Source: Planococcus citri
Taxonomy: Eukaryota; Arthropoda; Insecta; Hemiptera; Pseudococcidae
DNA: 64,000 nt
Direction of reading: 5' to 3'
Assembly: GCF_950023065.1 (NCBI RefSeq)
Contig: NC_088677.1
Span: 20,729,230 to 20,793,229, forward strand
Shown piece by piece: positions 21,570-32,302 of this stretch. Position 1 is the stretch's first letter. Each line of letters starts with the position of its first letter. The notes below the pieces were generated by a model that saw only the letters and a list, made by a program, of their open reading frames with translations, did not search any database and was not told where the DNA came from. The position numbers were made by a program, and so were the translations under genes.

Positions 21570-22680
21570 AGGATTCCGAGTTCATGTCAGTGGTAACAAT
21601 ATATGAACCTACTTGGCATCAAGAACTAGAAGTAAGCAAGATTAAACGATTCAAGTATCCAATATCAATATAAATTATTCAGCTTAGCTTTCATTCTTCA
21701 AATTTCTTTGATTTTGCAAAGAAAATTATAACATTTCTTACTATTCCTCTAACATTTCCAGAAGGGTGAAATTTTTCGACTTTTTCAAAATGTTTTCTCC
21801 ATAGCCATAAAATTCCTTACATCTAAATGTTCAAGCATTCCAAAAATGTGTAATCTGTATTTTGAAAGTAGGTGCCTAACAATACCTATGTACATACTAG
21901 AGCTGAAAACGGTACTCGTTGACAGCGGGTAACTATCGTATCCGTATCGTAAATTCTCGCTACTCGGTAGTAGCGGGTAGCGAATTGAAAAAATGTCGCA
22001 CCGGTTCAGGATATAACTAGTAGCGCATTGAATGCGTAGCTGGTGTACCGGCATGACATCATCATTGTCATCAATCATGTCAAACGTCAATCACACATAC
22101 GAACGACAGGTGTTGAAGCGTAACTCCTCCCACTTACGCATTATCAAATTTTGGGGTGCGTGCGCAGACCAAGTGCGAAAACTTTTGGGTTGTACTCGCT
22201 ATACGCTACTATCTATATCCGAATCAACCCGATACAACCACTAGCGGGTTTAGCCGGTATTTTAACCAGATACCGGTAAGCGGGTAGCGTAACCGTTTTC
22301 ACCTCTAGTACATACTTAGCTAACAAAACAAATACATACTTGAGGCAATAAATTTTCTAAACTTGAAAGTTTCCTATGTCGGTGCAGAGCACTGACTCGC
22401 TCTCAGTTGTCGTTTGTATCTTCTTGTGGTATGTATCAAATCACCAATATAATACCCATTCCACAATGTTTCAAGAATCAAAGAAAAAAATTAAACCTCG
22501 ATAACAGACCCGTTATGGCCCTACGATTCAGCGATGCAACTGATGATACAGTATTTACAATGATGTAATATTAAGCATACTTAGATATGAAATATAATAA
22601 AAAAGTTTTACGAAATTGCTGTTTTTCTTTTCATTGGGTTAAAACGGCGGCAACATTTTTTCAAGTAAGTACATAGTTAG
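21570..22680 (+). repeat. Repeat family R2, copy 3 (carries an insertion)
   Basis: The left part aligns with 18540-18900 and the right part (22320-22660) with 18830-19000 and 16040-16350. The interruption 21898-22307 is a MITE absent from copy 2. This is the most complete R2 copy. Confidence 0.7.
21898..22307. mobile_element. hAT-type MITE with perfect 8-bp target duplication
   Basis: Ends tagagctgaaaacggt and accgttttcacctcta, imperfect inverted repeats of about 16 bp, sit between direct repeats gtacatac (21890-21897 and 22308-22315). Subterminal 'agcgggta' words are repeated on both sides. The uninserted paralogue at 18.8 kb confirms insertion. There is no transposase, so it is non-autonomous. 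Confidence 0.9.
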
Positions 22681-22699
22681 TTACATATTAATTAAACAA

Positions 22700-23690
22700 T
22701 ACTGAGCATAATTCAATGTTTCGTTTTGTGATATTTGATTGATATAAGTAAACTTATCCTAGTTTAATTACATCGAGGGTTTAATACCTATCTTATATGA
22801 TTTTTGAAAGAAGCCTATCTTGGCTTGATTACCTTTAAATTTAAATTCTTTTTTTTTTATTTTTCATCATCAATTTTTGCACTGGTCTTTATGATCATAA
22901 TATATTTGATTTTTCGATTTATCTATTTATCATTTTTTAAATTCAAAATCAACCTTTTTGGTGCATGTCTCGAATTGAGACATCAGGTCTTGTACCTACT
23001 AAATCAATCTCTTTTGTGTGTGTGTTTTTGAAAGTATTTTTATTTGTTTTTCGATGTGTTAGGATTAATGGAATTATACTTGACCCTATTATGTATTTTG
23101 CTAGCCTTGGTGTTATATGTACATAAATATCCTAGGGGGCAAACTCGTAACCTTTTTAGGACGTGACTTTTCGATGAGGTGCCATATGAGTCTACAAGGC
23201 GTGGGGAGTCTACTGGCAAAGTTTAAGCAGGGACGTGAGATTGCTGTTTATACACTTTCACTTTTGACTCAATTTTCAAATGAGTGCATAGCCTAATTAA
23301 TATGTACGAGGACATGAGAAAAAGGTGTTTATTGCCAGAATCATTTTTTACGTTCTGTTTGGTGATTCTGGTGGTTGAAGATCTCCTCTTTCGCCTCTTT
23401 CACATATAGCGTGGTGAGAAATCGTCTAAAATGAATTTTTGACTTGAGTAAGTCCCAATTTTTTTGCATGACTTTTTTTTTACTTAATTTTTTTTATTGT
23501 GTTTGACTGATATTTGTGTAATTTAAAACTACAGGATAAAATTGTCTCATGCACCGATTTCTGAAGCTCAATTTTGCTTCTTCAACAGTGTCGGCACCAG
23601 ATAACTAATCGTCCATGTAAAAATTTTTGCAAATCGACTCAGAAGCAATAGGTCACTTCTCCGACGCTTCTTTAGCAAGTACCTGTACTG
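22700..23690. other. Intergenic, nothing recognised
   Basis: T-rich to about 23080, then mixed-complexity sequence. Short hydrophobic ORFs are base-composition artefacts. No inverted ends or duplicated flanks were found. Confidence 0.4.
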
Positions 23691-24385
23691 TAACCTTCAA
23701 AGTACGAGTAGAAAGTCTATTTTACTTATCATACCTATTTGGTATGTTCTTTTTTTTTTTAGGAATCTAGTCTGAAGTTGGCGTCGATTTCCTACATACT
23801 TTCGGTCCGTTATCGACGCGTTTAAAACCAAGATCTTGGAGGAATGTGTCAGAAGGCAGCTAGATTCCGCTCCAAAAATCCTGAATGCTGACCACATATT
23901 ATTTTTTAGTTTTCGTAGTCATTATCTCACGCATGCATGGCAGACGAAGTTCGCTCATATTCGAAGTGAGTCAAGAAAAACGAAGGTCATCCTAGAATAC
24001 CTTATTAATTGTTGTTGTAAGTTTGTAAGTAGGTATAGCTTTATTCCCTGTGTACATTTTGTAAACACCAATCTAATTTTCATCCATGAAGTCTGAATTT
24101 AAAGAAGAATTTGCAGCTAGGATGCGTCTTTGCAACAAAGGTAAAGGCCTGGCAAAAGCTGCATTTTGGTAGAGTTTTCAAGAAAAGCATGGTCTATATC
24201 TCAATGAAGGCGGATAATTTAGGGGTTGGATTTAAAGCAACAAAGTCATTACTAGTATTTAGAAAATTCCGATAGAGACGACAAAGAAGGAGGTAATGAA
24301 ACGACATTGATCCATGGAACATCGTCTGGCAGTGGAAATACAACGAATATGCCATTAAACATTGAAAATGTGACTACGCTACCTC
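23690..24385 (+). repeat. MULE-associated repeat R, copy 2 with exon-like remnants
   Basis: The frame covering 23836-24000 reads EECVRRQLDSAPKILNADHI ... HAWQTKFAHIRSES and resembles the frame at 17.2 kb. ATG at 24087 opens MKSEFKEEFAARMRLCNKGK up to a TAG near 24170. After an acceptor-like tagtatttag (about 24264) a third frame reads NSDRDDKEGGNETTLIHGTS ... NIENVTTLPH to a TGA. These look like decayed exons of a transposon protein, but no domain can be named. Order and words otherwise follow copy 1. Confidence 0.35.
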
Positions 24386-24815
24386 ATTGATGTAAGAAAA
24401 GTTGCATAACCATTTGCCTGAGTGTGATCAATTTGGTGGGCATTCTTACCAATGAATATGAAAATTTCATATTTTGAGCAATTTTTATGGAGATGTTTTT
24501 CGAAATTCAAATTTTTTTAGCTTTTTCTTCAATTTTAAATACTGTTTAACCCAGTGATGGAAAAAGATCCTCTCTTTGTCGAGGTTTAAAGAAGTTAACG
24601 AAACGTCTTTGAAGTTTGAACCTCGACAAACAGCGGATCTGTTCCCATCACAGGGTTTAACTGTGTTTAAAATTGAAGAAAAAAATAAATAAAAGCTTTA
24701 AAAAATTTGAAAACACTTTGTAAAAATTGCTCAAAATATACTCACTGATAGGAATGCCTACCGAATTGACAAGTATAATTTAGGGAAATGGTTATGCAAC
24801 TTTTCTTACATCAAT
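24386..24815. mobile_element. 430-bp palindromic foldback MITE
   Basis: Left end attgatgtaagaaaagttgc and right end gcaacttttcttacatcaat are exact complements. The complementarity continues inward, with scattered mismatches, for about 200 bp to a centre near 24600 (gaggtttaaagaagttaacg ... gaagtttgaacctc). A right-half copy lies at about 17850-18135. No ORF. Confidence 0.8.
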
Positions 24816-25670
24816 ATCCTTGGTGAATTTTTCAAAATGCCTATTTCGGTTCCTAATGTAAATTTTTCGTTGTTTTACGTAAATTAATAAATACAAGAGA
24901 AATTGAATTCATTTCAAAAAATTTTTGGTTCCGAACGTGAATTTTTCAAGTGGTTCTGTGCTACATCTGCGATCATCAGCTTAATTCATTCATCTCTTGA
25001 AACAACTCGCAACTGTTTATTAATTTGACGAAATAGTCAAAACTGTATTTCAATTGATTACTTCTCAATTGAGAGTTGAATTGGCTCATCCTACTTTTAA
25101 TGTTCCATCCAATATTAATTTTCTAACATGTGGATCCAATTCAGAAAATTTCAATAATATTGCGACATGAAATATTTAATACAATATCTTCTATCTCTTA
25201 TACTAAACATCACTAGGTATTAAAAATCTCATTTTTGTTCCCCAAGGCTCTGACTCGGTCAATGTTTTGTTGAATTGATTCATTAAAAAATTTATAGAAG
25301 TAAGAAAAATAAAAATGTAAAATTATTATGTAAGTTTTTTGTGATACCATTGAGCCTAGTTTAAAGCTTGTTTGTACATATTTGAATATGTATTTATTTG
25401 CATTAATTTTTTCAAAAATCGAAAATCGTTATTGATTTTTATCTCAGGATTGATTCGCTATTTTTCAAACATATTAAACATATTATTTTGCTAATGAGGA
25501 ACTTCTTCAGACACAAAATTATTCAGCAGTGGCAAAATATTGTAAGCTTGTATTGAATCTGATCAAACACAAGGGTAATGAAAAGCTTACGTGAGTGTAA
25601 TATCAATAAGTTTTTTTTTCAGTTTTTTGTGGTTCTCCTTCGTGATGACGAGGATTTGATTTTGTAATGA
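24816..25670 (+). repeat. Repeat R blocks, copy 2 continued
   Basis: 24840-25160 parallels 18140-18500: 'atttttcgttgttttacg', 'gcgatcatcagcttaattca', 'gaaatagtcaaaactgtatt' and 'gttccatccaatatta' all have counterparts. 25335-25575 parallels 21030-21270. The terminal block 'gtgagtgtaatatca...ttcag' recurs at 26400, 30095 and 33985. The stretch 25670-26230 is AT-rich with no recognised feature. Confidence 0.65.
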
Positions 25671-26239
25671 TTTTTCTTTCAAGCAAAAATCACGACTTTT
25701 TTGAAATCCTGAAAAACTACATCAGGACTTCCTCAAGTTCTAGATGAAGGAAATTCCTCAATTCGTGAAAATTCTTTCATTACCTATCTAATGATGCGAT
25801 TTTTAAACTGTGAAAAGTAGAATTATAATGAATACCTAATCAAAACACGTTCAAAGGTCTCCAATCTTCGGTAATACGTTCAAGTTGAAAACTCTTTTAG
25901 TAGGTAGTTTTATTTTTGCAGCGAATTTTTGTTTTTTCGAACGTTTTCAATTTTCGAATTGGTTTCTTCAATTTTCTGGCAGGTACGATTGAATTAAGCG
26001 ATGCAAAGACAAAAAAAAACATGTTAGTTTAAATGTACGCGATCGTAATGGAAATATTTTAAATATTTATGTAATCGATTTTATTAAAAAATTTATTTTG
26101 TTTAATTGTTCCAAAATTCCAAAAATAACAAACATCGCAATTTAAAATGATGTTTTCTAAATTAGCGTTGTTGAAGTTATTATTTTTCAACAACTTTTAA
26201 AGATTTGAATTTAATCGAGTTGTGATAATAAATCTACTG

Positions 26240-26560
26240 GTTGTAATTAACTAATAATGCCAGCCGACGTAAGAAACGTATTATGCCATCAAAGCAACGT
26301 TTCAATCAAATAACAAAATAAAGAATTGTATGAATGGAGAAGCTCTATGTAAGTTTGTATTGAATCTGATCAGACACAAGAGTAATGAAAAGCATACGTG
26401 AATGTGACATCAGTGAACTTTTTTCCCTCAGTTTTTCGAGGTTTTCCCTCGTGTTGAAGAGGGTTTTATTTTGTAATGATTTGCGAGGATTTCAGTAAAT
26501 TCACCGGGTGCAAATTTTGCCAAAAATTGTTTACGTTATTGTAGTGACAGATTACGCAAA
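26240..26560 (+). repeat. Repeat R, copy 3 (left part)
   Basis: 'cgacgtaagaaacgtattat', 'gccatcaaagcaacg', 'tgtattgaatctgatcagac', 'tgaaaagcatacgtgaatgt' and 'attcaccgggtgcaaatttt' follow the same order as at 29.7-30.2 kb and 33.8-34.1 kb. The last block can be read as F(S/G)KFTGCK(F/L)CQKLFT, conserved in 30.2 kb as well, and may be an exon remnant. Confidence 0.6.
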
Positions 26561-26730
26561 CAAAAAATCACCCACATAAAAATATTAATCTATTTAAAAA
26601 CGTCATCACACTGATAACTGTCTATCTTAATTTTTTTCAGGTTTATGCTTTAATATAATTAGATTCAGAATGAGAAATTGACCATATTACATTATATGGT
26701 ATATTATTTCCTTCAAGAAGGAACAAACAC

Positions 26731-26832
26731 AATGGCTGACCTAACAAACAAAATGATATGGGATTTAACTAAAGAAATACGAAATTGTTGCTCATTGGAA
26801 AAATCTCCATTGGAGAGATTGAATTTTTTTTA
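26731..26832 (+). other. Small ORF upstream of the envelope-like gene
   Basis: ATG at 26731 gives a 33-codon frame, MADLTNKMIWDLTKEIRNCC and so on. The context acacaATGG is good, but the size is within chance expectation. A pyrimidine-rich acceptor (tttttttcag, ending about 26640) precedes it. No function is inferred. Confidence 0.15.
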
Positions 26833-27145
26833 AATCGTTTATTTTACATACTAGATCTACAAAGAAGCCCATGTGTATTTTCTTTATTGCATTTTTTTTT
26901 TATTCTTCCATTATCTTCTTCAAAACAAATGTTATTATACTCGTAATATGTTATAACATAGATGGTGAAAATTTTTAATATTTCGAAGACCTGCAAAAAA
27001 CATATGATGGCCATGACGACTTTTTTTATTATGGAAAAAAACAGAAACTATCGTTTTCTGCACAGATAAAAAAGCATGGAACCACTTAATAGATACTAAG
27101 GATAATTCCACAAGGCTCACTGGATACTGTACATGTTGTTATGAT

Positions 27146-28147
27146 GTGATTTTATCAAAAATACCTACAACTATGATGATTGAAATTATTTTCCCTTTGA
27201 TATTTTTGGGATCAGTACACTTGGGAATATGTGAAATTGAGGTAGAAGTCATTCCCGGTTCATATTTAACCCAATTCAATGAAGTGCATATTTACGAAAA
27301 ATCCATCCCCCTGAAAATCCTGATTGATCAACTAGGTACTCCTTTCCTGCTTCAGTGTATAATTCCATGGACTTTAATTTCCACTACAAACACACAAAAC
27401 TGTGATCAAATCCGTAGTTTGGAAAAACTAGGAAATGCTATCAACACAGAACTAATGGAAACCTATTTTGATGGCATTCACCACCCCAGATCTAGCCGGG
27501 GAATTCAATTTTTTGGCGATTTCCTGCACTTCTGCTGTAATGCTGCAACGATGGAAGAAGTACATTATATCCCCTATAGGTACACCGATGATGAAAAATT
27601 ACAAAATGATTTTGAGAAACTAAAAACTGAACTTACAGATACTCATTCGGCTCTGTTTAATTTATCTATAGAGCTCAATCTTTTTTCTGATGTAAAATGC
27701 ATAAAAATTTACTTCAGCTCTCAGTGAAGCAATGAAGGAGCTCCAAACATTTACAGCAAGGACCACCCTGGTATTTGCTAACATATTGGGCAAAATTTTT
27801 TTCAACTCTTATTTGTCCTCGATCATTTCCCATTGCAAAGAACACAAATTACTATCATCCCTCATCCCACCAGAAATGCTAGAAGGATATTTAAAAAAAC
27901 CTTCGAAAGAATAATTATACTCTCAATAAATTATAAATTGGCTATCAACATCAAATCTCTATTAAATTATTACACTTTGAGCATCACAAATTGCAAAATT
28001 TCAAACTCAAAAATTATGATTGAAATCAAAGTCCCAGTAGTTAAAACCAACACAGATTGGTTATTTTGTAATTTTATGATGATACCTTATAGGAATGAAA
28101 AACAAATCTTTTTTCTTGCAGATTGTTCACCTTTGAATTGTGCTTGA
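27146..28147 (+). pseudogene. Envelope / baculovirus-F-like glycoprotein remnant
   Basis: The first frame (27146-27727, 193 residues) has a hydrophobic signal-like start (about residues 10-28), a short outer-subunit-like part with a few Cys, and an RSSR|G furin-type site at residues 115-118. A glycine/phenylalanine-rich fusion-peptide-like segment and a charged heptad-type helix (about 145-175) follow. This order is that of insect errantivirus Env and baculovirus F-type proteins. Homology continues after a frameshift near 27700 (27732-27914) and another near 27900 (to 28147), where the usual late ectodomain pattern appears. It ends before any transmembrane segment. The two frame breaks and the missing anchor make it non-functional. 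No gag, pol or LTR was found beside it. Confidence 0.6.
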
Positions 28148-28189
28148 AAAACCGGAAATTTTCGCCCGCAATTACACCAACGTATTTCT

Positions 28190-28284
28190 TAATTAAATGC
28201 CCCTACATCTCGTAGGTATGTTTGTAAGTAAATAGGTATAGTTTTATTCCTCATGTAAATTTTGTCAATATTGATTTAAGTAGG
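28190..28284 (+). repeat. Repeat R, left part of copy 4
   Basis: 'gtaagtaaataggtatagtt ttattcctcatgtaaatttt' parallels 17330 and 33690. Its continuation ('tgtaggtacatttgcagtcc') resumes at 28853, after the insertion at 28287-28837. Confidence 0.65.
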
Positions 28285-28286
28285 TA

Positions 28287-28837
28287 TAGGGCAAAACGCC
28301 CTGACGTCACAAGGTGTATAAATGGTGGTATCTCTTGATTCCCCTTATATTCTGTAGGCTTCATTGGCTTCAAGCTAGTGATTGTTCTGTCCACTTTGCA
28401 TTTTGATATGCCAAAACTTTCAAACCATCTCGAGGATCTCATTATTTTAAGGCTCTAAATTGTAGAGAATTTTGTCCCCTTTCCAACTGTATTAAATTTT
28501 TTGATATCTGCAAAAGTCTTCCTTGAGAAAATTCACTCAACTAGCTGAAAAAGGTAGCCAATTCAACATATTGTTCTGTTCAATTTGCACTTTGAGGCAA
28601 CAGAACTTTTAAACCATCTCGAGGACCCCATTATTTTATGGCTCAAAATTGTAGAGAATTTTGTGCCGTTTCCAACGGTACTACATTTTTTGAAATCCTC
28701 AAAGGTCTTCCTCAAGAAAACTGACTTGACGAGCTGAAAAGTAGAAGTGAACAGCATTGTTTACAGCTAGACTTGTAAGGTTTAGCCTACCATTCACAGG
28801 GTGTATGTATGCAACCTGAAATGCGCGTTTTGCCCTA
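28287..28837. mobile_element. MITE inserted in repeat R, with internal ~190-bp duplication
   Basis: Ends tagggcaaaacgc and gcgttttgcccta are 13-bp perfect inverted repeats with TA-type flanks. The interior consists of two diverged tandem units containing 'attgttctgt', 'accatctcgagga', 'attattttaaggctctaaat' and 'attgtagagaattttgt' (starting about 28380 and 28569). The paralogue at 17.4 kb lacks it. Short minus-strand ORFs mirror the duplication and are not genes. Confidence 0.85.
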
Positions 28838-28983
28838 TATACAATTATTCATGTAGGTACATTTGCAGTCCAAATCAGAATTAGATTCGACGAATCTCTT
28901 ATTCTCTAGATTTTAAAAGATTCTGATGTTTGGTTTAGAGATGGCATATTCAAAATTGCTCCCCAGTCAAGTATACATATGTA

Positions 28984-29385
28984 ATTCTTGCAGAAAGTTC
29001 AGATGGAGTTCACCCTATTTTGTATGCCCTACTTCCTGATAAGAAATTGTCTACCTACGTAAAATTCTTCACAATTGTCAAGGAGATGGCAAATAGCAGC
29101 CAGAGATTTTTTCATGCGACTTTGAGGAAGCTGCAATGAAGGCAGTATAGTCCAGGTCTTTCAGGGAAGTGTTCAAATAAATGGCTGGTTATTTCATCTG
29201 GCCCAAAATATTCAAACACATGTCTCAAGTATATTGTAATGATCCTGAGTTCAACTTGTCTGTATGTAAAATTGCAGCATTCGCGTTTCTAAAACCTCAA
29301 GTGCAATTTTGGCACAGTCACTTGTGGTTTAAACCTCCAAAGGAGACATACACTCAATTACTCATAACTCTCTACGAAGAGGTAA
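28984..29385 (+). pseudogene. MULE transposase core, frameshifted
   Basis: Three frames in succession give the MULE (Mutator-like) DDE core. The first is VHPILYALLPDKKLSTYVKF followed by FTIVKEMA. After a shift comes CDFEEAAMKAV (the family's second catalytic Asp context, 'DFExAAxxAV'), a stop, then FREVFK. Then NGWLFHLAQNIQTHV ('xCxFHLxQNxxxxx') and YCNDPEFNLSVCKIAAFAFL in the next frame. A likely donor (gaag|aggtaaagtg) follows WHSHLWFKPPKETYTQLL. The succession of motifs is specific to MULE. Frameshifts and stops make this copy inactive. It lies within repeat R copy 4, which suggests that the R array derives from an intron-containing MULE. Confidence 0.82.
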
Positions 29386-29389
29386 AGTG

Positions 29390-30350
29390 TTTTATTATCT
29401 GTGTTTTCGTCAATTTCTTCTATAACATTAACGTTATTGTGTTAATTTGTATGTACATTCGCGTTTTATAATATGTAATTCGTGTGTTAATGATATTAAG
29501 TTTGGTAATACATAAAATGTACTCGTACAACCATTAATAGACACAATTGTTGTGTTTCTCATTTCAATTTGCATGTATTATTTGTGAATACTTGTTAATA
29601 ATATTGACCAAGAAAACTCTCCATCAAGCTAGGCTCCGTGGCTTTACATCGAGTACTGTAGTGATCAATGATATTGGTCTGCTGAGATTTCAATATAGGT
29701 ACTTACAGTAACTAATAATGTTTTGGTCGACGTAAGAAAGGTATTATGCCATCAAAGCAAGAGTTTCAATCTAATTACCAGGGCTCGGATTTTTATGCTG
29801 GAGCATATTTTTTGTATGCATATAGGGGATAGGGAATCTTTCAATTATCTCCACGATTCATGAAATTTCAAGTGAAATGAGCCTAATTCGTTAGAGAACA
29901 TTTTGGCATATTTTACCATAAAAGCATATTTTGGCATTTTTTGGGAGAAAGAATATCCTAGTGCTGCCAATTACAACGAAGAAATAAATTGCATGAAGAA
30001 ACTTTTATACATCAAATACATATTTCTAGATAGAGAAATATTTGCATGTAAGTTGGTATTGAATCTGATCAGACACAAGGGTAATGGAAAAGCATACGTG
30101 AATGTGGCATCAGTAAACTTCTTTTTCCAGTTTTTTTGAGATTTTCCTTCGTGTTGAAGAGGGTTTCATCTTTTATAATGATTTGCGTGGATTTCGGTAA
30201 ATTCACCGGGTGTAAATTGTGCCAAAAATTGTTCACGTTGTCAATATTTTGGCACAGTCACATGCAGTTCACACACCCCTCAAAGGAGGCATATAACTCT
30301 CTATGGAGAGCAAGCTGAAATTTTATAAATAAGGGGGGAGTGTGACACCC
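29390..30350 (+). repeat. Repeat R, copy 5
   Basis: 'tctgtgttttcgtcaatttc' and 'attcgcgttt' (29400-29465) parallel 34155-34210. 'gtcgacgtaagaaaggtatt', 'gccatcaaagcaag', 'gtattgaatctgatcagaca' and 'aattcaccgggtgtaaattg' parallel copy 3. 'ttttggcacagtcacatg' parallels 29306 and 34070. Interrupted by the MITE at 29779-29966. Confidence 0.65.
29779..29966. mobile_element. Short hAT-type MITE
   Basis: Begins cagggctcgga and ends tcctagtgctg (imperfect inverted repeats), with agcatatttt words near both ends. Near-identical 8-bp flanks are ctaattac (29771-29778) and ccaattac (29967-29974). The repeat-R paralogue at 17.7 kb reads straight through ctaattacaatcaag, giving the empty site. Confidence 0.75.
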
Positions 30351-30359
30351 ACTCCCCTC

Positions 30360-31640
30360 GCTAAATCCGCCACTGATTGCGTTACTGGGTACCACCCGTA
30401 ATAGTCGACTTCAGTGTTCCCAACCTCGGGAATTAATCCATGAATAAAGGGATTTTTCAACACATTGCACAATTCAGGGATTTAATGATTTTTGGGATTT
30501 TTGGACGTTTTCAGGGATAAAAAAAATGTATTTTATTATTGCATTTTTATACAAAATTTTCAATCAAAAAATGTGAAAATGAAGAGTGAGAGAAGTTGAG
30601 ATATGGTTTCACTACAAGTTCGAGAAGACGAGCCATTCGTATATGATTCGTATTTTTTCATATTCAAAAAAAATATCTTCATTTGTTGCAGAATTTGTGA
30701 ATTCCGAAGTACATATCAATTTATCATTTTAAAAATATGTCCTTGAAGTAAGAGAAGTAAGTAAGATCAATTGTTTAGAATACAGAACCTCGTGTAGAGA
30801 CAGATTGTACAACATTTTCGGTCGCGTAAGCGAGAGAAATTCATTCTGCCTCTAGTCAACATTAGAAATAGTTCCGTAAAACGACCTCTAGCGGATTAAT
30901 TCTCTGACAACTTCGTGTTGAAAGAGAAACGTTAGAGAAACCAGTCATTTGGCGACTCCCATAGTGTAAGCTATGGTATATCAGTGTTCCGGAGATGAGA
31001 TAGTTTATCTATCTCACGTTTGGGTAATTCTTATAGTCAAATAAGTTAGGTAAGTCCAGTCTTATTTCGAAATATGAACTGGTGAAGATTCTCAAGTGAT
31101 CTATTTTGAAATAGATTTGTTCCAGTTATGCTGATTGAGTTGTCCAGATGGACTCGGGTCCAGGAGTTATTACGTAAAACGACTGTTGATCCTTATATAA
31201 AATCTTCTTAAAGAGTAACGTAGATGGACCTTCCCACATCCCACATCCGTTTATTGTTCCCGTTCCCCATGGTGATGTGCTTCAGCACTCCTCTAGGCAT
31301 AAAATGCTATCTCGTTTGTAATACTGTACAGGCTCAGTATAATTAGCTTGAGTAAGTTATTACTTTGAAATTGATAAATAAACGATACAAATAATAACTG
31401 AAGGAATTCTTATTTCATAAGGTAATTATCATTAAGATGAATGTCTGTGTTGTGTTACGTAAAAAAAACACTTAGTGTCCGAAAAGTAGGTAACGAGGTG
31501 TAGGTAACGAGGTGGTAAAGTCGCCAGGTACCAGCGAAGCTCATAGAAGCTAGGTACTGCTAGACCTCAAGTAGGTAGCTAGCATCTGTGACGAGTCCTG
31601 TACTAGGAGATTTGTGCATAAATACACATCGAGTAATGTT
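30360..31640. other. Non-repetitive region, possible LTR remnant
   Basis: Mixed-complexity sequence. At 30943-30956 catttggcgactcc resembles the primer-binding junction 'atttggcgacc' of insect Gypsy-type elements. Further on, tataaaatcttctt (31196) and aataaacgatac (31377) could be TATA and poly(A) signals. I could not find a matching second LTR, inverted TG...CA ends or a target duplication, so the LTR interpretation stays weak. Confidence 0.2.
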
Positions 31641-31651
31641 CAGGTAAATTC

Positions 31652-31819
31652 TATCTCCATACTTGTTAAACGAGGAAGTTCCACGATATGTCGTAGATCA
31701 AGAAGAATCGTATAGGTGTTTACAAGAAATTCAACCCATTGTTGATAGATACGATCCTGCAGAAGTGAGAGCCAAGCTACCATTTTTGTCTCGAAGTATC
31801 CTCTCGGAAATATTACTGT
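31652..31819 (+). pseudogene. Short protein-like frame, unidentified
   Basis: From after a TAA at about 31646 to a TGA at 31819, a frame reads LNEEVPRYVVDQEESYRCLQ and EIQPIVDRYDPAEVRAKLPF, ending SRSILSEILL. Composition and the PxxVxxxLPFLSRS texture look like genuine protein. No start codon and no family are recognised. It could be a retroelement or gene exon (an acceptor-like gttcag precedes it). The opposite-strand 81-codon ORF is its shadow. Confidence 0.25.
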
Positions 31820-31933
31820 GATTGATTCGATTCGCCATTGCTTGGAGATAAACGCTTGATGAAAAACCATCCAAAACGATCTCATCCTTCATCTTCTAAA
31901 AATCCTTATATATTAAAAGATGTTTGAAGGAAA

Positions 31934-32302
31934 ACCTTGATAGAGTCCGCCAGCCTTTTCTACTGAACCGATTTCAACAAATTTTTTTTTAAACGTTCCT
32001 TTTAACGTGTAGATATGTCATCAAGAAAAAAAAATCGAAAATTTTGAAATTAAGGGCCGAAAAAATTGAAAAAACACGTTTTCTATTGTGTTTAAACAAT
32101 AGAATTTCGAGTAGAAACCTTGATAGAGTTCGCCAGCCTTTTCTATCGAACTGATTTCGACAATTTTTTTTATCAAACGTTCCTTTTGACGTGTAGATAT
32201 GTCATCAAGAAAAAAAAATCGGAATTTTTCAAATTAAAGGCCAAAAAAATTGAAAAAACACTTTCTCTATTGTTTATAAATGCACTTATTACAATGCACA
32301 CC
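31934..32302 (+). repeat. Two tandem 184-bp units
   Basis: 'accttgatagagt.cgccag', 'cgtgtagatatgtcatcaag' and 'attgaaaaaacac' occur at 31933-32070 and again 184 bases later. The units differ at about one base in ten. Confidence 0.8.

Noticed and set aside
30411..30540. cagtgttcccaacctcggga, resembling a hAT terminus
   Set aside because: No matching inverted end or 8-bp duplication was found nearby.
30795..31490. Solo LTR of a Gypsy-type element
   Set aside because: TATA-like, AATAAA-like and primer-binding-like words exist, but there are no paired LTRs, no consistent TG/CA ends and no target duplication; kept only as a low-confidence note.
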